A DNA stretch of 9,565 bases, taken from NCBI GenBank assembly GCA_001800085.1, contig MGUS01000126.1:7061-16625 (forward strand), read 5' to 3'. The position numbers and the translations under genes were made by a program. Positions within the stretch are counted from its first letter, which is position 1, and each line of letters opens with the position of its first letter. This document shows, piece after piece, positions 6,311 through 9,565 of this stretch. The notes beneath the pieces are model-generated. The model searched no databases and had not been told where the DNA came from. It saw nothing but the letters and a program-made list of their open reading frames with translations. The DNA comes from Elusimicrobia bacterium RIFCSPLOWO2_01_FULL_60_11 (lineage in GTDB: Bacteria; Elusimicrobiota; Elusimicrobia; 2-02-FULL-39-32).

Positions 6311-7463
6311 GTTCAGCCGCCGCCTCGCGAAACTGCCTCCGTATCCCTTCGCGGAGATCAACCGCAAGAAGAAGCAGGCCATCGCCGAAGGGAAAGACGT
6401 CATTTCTTTCGGCGTCGGCGACCCGGACCAGCCCACGCCCGGCCACATCGTGAAAGCCGCCCAGGCCGCCCTCGAGAACCCCAAGTACCATCACTATCCT
6501 TTCGACGCCGGCCTCTCCGAGTTCCGCAAGGCCGTCTCCCAATGGTATGCTTCCCGTTTCAATGTCACTTTGGATCCGGACACGCAGGTGCGCGCCTGCA
6601 TCGGCTCCAAAGACGGCCTCTCGCACGCCCATTTCGCCCTGCTCGACCCGGGGGACGTGGCCCTCATGCCCGACCCGGGCTATCCGGTCTATGCCACAAG
6701 CACCATCTTCGCCGGCGGCAAGCCCTACGCCCTGCCCTTGAAGGAGAAGAACGATTTCCTTCCCGACCTGGAGGCCGTCCCCAAGGCGGTGCTGCAAAAG
6801 ACGAAGATCCTTTTCCTCAATTCCCCCGGCAACCCCACTTCCGCCGTGGCGGACGGAGCGTTCTTTGAAAAGGCCGTCCGCATGGCCAAGAAATACAATT
6901 TCGTCATCCTCCACGACGCGGCCTACTCCGAGATCTACTTTGAGAACCCGCCGATCTCATTTTTGTCCGTCCCGGGAGCGGCGGATGTGGGAGTGGAATA
7001 CCACTCCCTTTCCAAGACCTACAACATGACCGGCTGGCGCATCGGGTGGTACTGCGGCAACGCCTCTATTGTGGGAGTGCTGGGCAGCACCAAGGAAAAT
7101 TTTGATTCGGGGGTTTTTGAAGCTGTCCAGATCGCGGGCGTGTCGGCCCTCACAAGCCCACAGGACTGCGTGCGGGACATGAGGAAACTCTATAAGGAAA
7201 GAAGGGACCTGCTCTGCGACGGGCTCAAAAACCTGGGCTGGAAGTTCCGGCTCCCCGAGGCCTCTTTTTACATCTGGGTCCAGACGCCCAAGGGTTACAC
7301 ATCCAACAAGACCGTGGAAAAACTCATCGACGACGCTTCTCTCATGACTATCCCGGGCTCCGCCCTGGGCAAGCACGGCGAGGGCTACATCCGCTTCGCG
7401 CTCACCGTCCCCAAAGAACGCATCCAGGCCGCGCTCTCCCGCCTCGCCAAGATCCGCTGGTAA
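6300..7463 (+). CDS. dapL: LL-diaminopimelate aminotransferase
   Basis: This is a class I/II PLP aminotransferase of 387 residues. It converts tetrahydrodipicolinate to LL-diaminopimelate in one step with glutamate, bypassing the succinylase and acetylase routes. The PLP lysine is K239 in HSLSKTYNMTGWRIGW. N178 in NSPGNPT, D206 and Y209 in LHDAAYSE bind the cofactor, and R365 in YIRFAL binds the carboxylate. IGSKDGLSH at 101-109 and the FDSGVFEAVQIAG stretch at 268-280 are more typical of DapL than of general aspartate aminotransferases. The operon with dapA, dapB, dapF and lysA strongly supports this role, filling the one remaining step. A broader aminotransferase activity cannot be excluded. 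The gene is last in the operon and ends six bases before the converging namZ fragment. Confidence 0.93.
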   Translation: MAVEFSRRLAKLPPYPFAEINRKKKQAIAEGKDVISFGVGDPDQPTPGHIVKAAQAALENPKYHHYPFDAGLSEFRKAVSQWYASRFNVTLDPDTQVRACIGSKDGLSHAHFALLDPGDVALMPDPGYPVYATSTIFAGGKPYALPLKEKNDFLPDLEAVPKAVLQKTKILFLNSPGNPTSAVADGAFFEKAVRMAKKYNFVILHDAAYSEIYFENPPISFLSVPGAADVGVEYHSLSKTYNMTGWRIGWYCGNASIVGVLGSTKENFDSGVFEAVQIAGVSALTSPQDCVRDMRKLYKERRDLLCDGLKNLGWKFRLPEASFYIWVQTPKGYTSNKTVEKLIDDASLMTIPGSALGKHGEGYIRFALTVPKERIQAALSRLAKIRW

Positions 7464-7469
7464 AAAGAA

Positions 7470-7859
7470 CTATTTGAACTCTACGGGGCTCTTGTCTTCT
7501 TTGTAAAGGAGATAAGGCCTGCGCGCTTCCTCGAATTTGCGCGCGGCGTCGCGGATCTGGATGACGATGGTCTCCGCCGACTGGCTCCGCTCGATCATGT
7601 CTTTGAATTGCGTTCCCCCTGTCACTCTCGCCACTTCGTCCCACTTGGGCTTGAAATCATCCGGATAAAGGTCCGTGAGTATGCGGAAAACATGGACGAA
7701 GAGGTCCACGGGCCTGGCAGCAGCCCTGTCCTTTAAGATGACCTTGACCCCGCGGCACTTCTCTCCTTTGTAAAGATCGTCCTTGGGCGTGAACGATGTC
7801 GAGCGGAACTCGAAGCCGGGCGTGCTCATGAATCTGAGCCGCTCGACCAGCTGGTCGCC
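7470..7859 (-). pseudogene. namZ: Detached C-terminal part of NamZ (DUF1343/GH171)
   Basis: This stretch continues the frame of the upstream namZ gene after a single TAA at 7860-7862; no base is gained or lost. It encodes about 129 residues after the stop: GDQLVERLRF leads into STPGFEFRSTSFTPKDDLY and KCRGVKVILKD, all standard for the DUF1343 C-terminal domain, and the frame ends at TAG 7470-7472. The first ATG inside it (7827-7829) has no ribosome site and would omit the start of the domain. The sequence shows no other decay, so the stop is either a recent mutation or a sequencing/assembly error. The combined gene would have 408 codons, the normal family length. Confidence 0.8.
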
Positions 7860-8693
7860 TTAGATCCAGGGAGCGCCAAAGACCTCGAAGGGCTCGGATG
7901 TGCCCCGCCCCACGGAAAGATTCGTCGCCTCGAACCCGCCGATGCCGGGATAAAGGACCGCAGCGGTGACCGTGCGGATATTGGGGGACGTCGGGCGGAA
8001 TTTAAGGCCCGTGTCCTCCCAGCTCATCGGGCGGCTCCACCCTTGCATCTGGACGACCGTCAGTCTGGCATGGATCCAGGCGGTCCCGTTGTGCCACTTC
8101 GCGATCTCGCCCACGGTCAGGCCGTGGCGCACCGGGACTTGAAGATAGGCCGTGAAATGCTTGATGGAAGGGTCCAGAGGCACTCCTTCCACGATGCTTC
8201 CCGTGAGGGGATTGGGCCGGTCCAGGACGACGAATTCGATGCCGGCCCTGGCCGACTCCTCGAGAGCGTACGCCAAGGTCGTGGTGTAGGTGTAGAACCG
8301 CGTGCCGATGTCCTGGATGTCAAAGACAAGGGCGTCCAGGCCTTTCAACATGTCAGCCGTGGGGCGCTGTGTCTTGCCGTACAAGCTGAAGATCGGCAAT
8401 CCGGTCTTGGCGTCTTTCCCGTCCTCCACGGCCTTGCCGTGCTCCGCTCTGCCGCGGATGCCGTGTTCCGGCGAAAAAAGCTTGACGAGTTTGACTCCCG
8501 GCGCCGCGTGGAGGACATCGATGGTGGACCGGCCCTTGGAATCCATGCCCGTATGGTTCGTGATGAGACCCACGTTCTTGCCCTTCAACTCCTTGAAACC
8601 GCCCTTTTCCAAGACATCGATGCCGAGAAGGACTTTGGCGCAGGCCGGCTGCGCGGCCAGAAAGAACGATACAAGGAGCGGCGAGAGCTTCAT
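7860..8693 (-). CDS. namZ: Exo-beta-N-acetylmuramidase NamZ (DUF1343/GH171), cut short by an in-frame stop
   Basis: Family members (YbbC/NamZ, GH171) remove terminal N-acetylmuramic acid from peptidoglycan fragments outside the cytoplasm. The 277 residues begin with a signal peptide (1-19, hydrophobic LLVSFFLAA, likely cleavage after ACA). The N-terminal domain shows VGLITNHTG at 41-49, LFSPEHGIRG at 72-81, FDIQDIGTRFYTYTTTL at 124-140 and LDRPNPLTG at 157-165. GRGTSEPFEVFGAPWI at 262-277 is the family's late motif and is followed at once by TAA in place of codon 278. The ATG at 8691 overlaps the anmK stop (ATGA), with AAGGG six bases before it (8700-8704). The product as written lacks the C-terminal domain and is probably inactive unless the stop is an error. 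Confidence 0.85.
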   Translation of the reverse strand: MKLSPLLVSFFLAAQPACAKVLLGIDVLEKGGFKELKGKNVGLITNHTGMDSKGRSTIDVLHAAPGVKLVKLFSPEHGIRGRAEHGKAVEDGKDAKTGLPIFSLYGKTQRPTADMLKGLDALVFDIQDIGTRFYTYTTTLAYALEESARAGIEFVVLDRPNPLTGSIVEGVPLDPSIKHFTAYLQVPVRHGLTVGEIAKWHNGTAWIHARLTVVQMQGWSRPMSWEDTGLKFRPTSPNIRTVTAAVLYPGIGGFEATNLSVGRGTSEPFEVFGAPWI

Positions 8694-9565
8694 CGGATGC
8701 CCTTGAAGCGCGCTCCCGGGGTTATCTTCCCCAAGATCCTGACACCCTTGGCTCCGGTGCCTGACGGCAGATGGTTGATTTTTCCGGATGCCGCCTGAGC
8801 GGCGAAGTAAGCGAAGGCCAGGGGTTCCTTGGCCTGGGGATGGATCCCAAAATCCGAGATCGAACGGACTTTGACGGAGCGGAAGAGGGCGCGGAGATGG
8901 TCCATCAAGGTCTTGTTGAAGACGCCTCCCCCGCTCACGACCAGTTCCTGAACGGGGAATTTCGGGAATATGAGCCGTTCGTGGGCGACGAAAATGGTGA
9001 AGGCCGTGAAATAGGTCAGCGTGGCCAGCAGGGTTCCCGGCTTGGCGTGGAGGAGTTCTTTCGGGATGAAACTTTCATTGAAGAGCTCGCGTCCGGACGA
9101 TTTGGGCGGATTCTTCGAGAAGTAGGGATGGGCCGCCATCCGGGACACGGCGCTCAGGTCGATGGTCCCCACTGCGGCAAGGGCGCCGTTCGCGTCAAAA
9201 TGTTTTCTTCCTTTAGACGCGCGGGTCGCGGCCCAGTCCATGAGGCAGTTGCCCGGGCCCGTGTCGAAAGCGACAGGATGGCGGATAGAGCGGCCGACGA
9301 CGCATGTATTGGCGATCCCCCCGATGTTGAGCATGCTCCGAGCAAACCCGCTCCCGAAGAATCGCCGGTCAAAAAAAGGGACGAGAGGCGCGCCCTGGCC
9401 CCCGGCGGCGATGTCCCGGGGGCGGAAATCCGAGACCACGGTCACACCCGTGCGTTCGGCGATGACGGAACTCTCCCCGATCTGGAGCGTGGAAGGCGGT
9501 CGCCGTGGCGACCGGTCGCCTCGGGAGACCGGCCGGCCTGAAGGATCGTGGAAGATCGTCTGGCC
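8690..9565 (-). CDS. anmK: Anhydro-N-acetylmuramic acid kinase (5' end outside the window)
   Basis: AnmK opens and phosphorylates 1,6-anhydro-MurNAc with ATP to give MurNAc-6-phosphate, a cytoplasmic step of peptidoglycan recycling. The frame is open to the window edge, so roughly the first quarter of the protein is missing; 291 residues are seen. In order, they show GQTIFHDP at the edge; SDFRPRD near fragment residues 45-51, whose last aspartate is the likely catalytic base; GQGAPLVPFFD; NIGGIAN at 80-86; FDTGPGNCLMDW near 100-111; VVSGGGVFN; and a closing KEPLAFAYFA. All belong to the AnmK fold of the sugar-kinase/Hsp70 superfamily. An apparent start at 9443 is an internal GTG codon. The gene overlaps namZ by four bases, which suggests a muramic-acid salvage operon. 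Confidence 0.95.
   Translation of the reverse strand, partial: GQTIFHDPSGRPVSRGDRSPRRPPSTLQIGESSVIAERTGVTVVSDFRPRDIAAGGQGAPLVPFFDRRFFGSGFARSMLNIGGIANTCVVGRSIRHPVAFDTGPGNCLMDWAATRASKGRKHFDANGALAAVGTIDLSAVSRMAAHPYFSKNPPKSSGRELFNESFIPKELLHAKPGTLLATLTYFTAFTIFVAHERLIFPKFPVQELVVSGGGVFNKTLMDHLRALFRSVKVRSISDFGIHPQAKEPLAFAYFAAQAASGKINHLPSGTGAKGVRILGKITPGARFKGIR

Noticed and set aside
7860..7862. Programmed stop-codon recoding in namZ
   Set aside because: The codon is TAA, which is not a known selenocysteine or pyrrolysine codon, and I see no downstream structure; mutation or sequencing error is simpler.
8043..8798. Long open frame (251 codons) on the plus strand across namZ
   Set aside because: It is the antisense shadow of namZ, which has clear motifs on the minus strand; the plus reading has no recognisable domain or ribosome site.
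8771..9541. 256-codon open frame on the plus strand across anmK
   Set aside because: It is an antisense shadow of anmK in GC-rich DNA, with low-complexity composition and no family signature.

Overview
This GC-rich window, densely packed with genes, comes from a bacterial chromosome. It most resembles a diderm, probably uncultured lineage. The pointers are the one-step DapL route to diaminopimelate, AnmK-type recycling of anhydro-muramic acid, a signal-peptide NamZ/GH171 hydrolase, and a polytopic membrane protein with C-terminal TPRs of a type frequent in Elusimicrobiota, Omnitrophota and related groups. The phylum is a guess from gene style; no marker gene is present. No RNA gene, CRISPR array, insertion sequence or phage gene was seen.

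Layout. (1) 1-743, plus strand: the 3' part of a membrane/TPR protein. (2) 744-896: a short gap holding a coding-like stretch without a usable start, possibly a gene remnant. (3) 897-1454, minus strand: a membrane-anchored SRPBCC protein. (4) 1455-1528: an AT-rich divergent promoter region. (5) 1529-7463, plus strand: a seven-gene operon in which every junction overlaps: lysA, dapF, dapA, dapB, a FAH-family enzyme, an unrecognised two-TM protein, and dapL. (6) 7470-9565, minus strand: anmK (5' end outside the window) followed by namZ, which is split by one in-frame TAA.

How the genes work together. DapA condenses pyruvate and aspartate semialdehyde. DapB reduces the product to tetrahydrodipicolinate. 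DapL converts that directly to LL-DAP, DapF epimerises it to meso-DAP, and LysA decarboxylates it to lysine. No succinylase or acetylase branch is needed, and none is encoded here. The FAH enzyme and the small membrane protein are the two members with no textbook role in the pathway. The FAH enzyme resembles FAHD1-type enzymes that act on oxaloacetate or acylpyruvates, so a role near pyruvate/oxaloacetate supply is conceivable. The anmK-namZ pair concerns peptidoglycan recovery, so both main blocks touch cell-wall metabolism, with meso-DAP as a possible wall precursor.

Most worth a second look: the orphan two-TM protein and FAH enzyme inside the lysine operon, the single nonsense codon splitting an otherwise intact namZ, the coding-like orphan stretch at about 746-925, and the compact divergent promoter from which lysA may be transcribed as a leaderless message. 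I see no clear evidence of an entirely new defence or mobile system.
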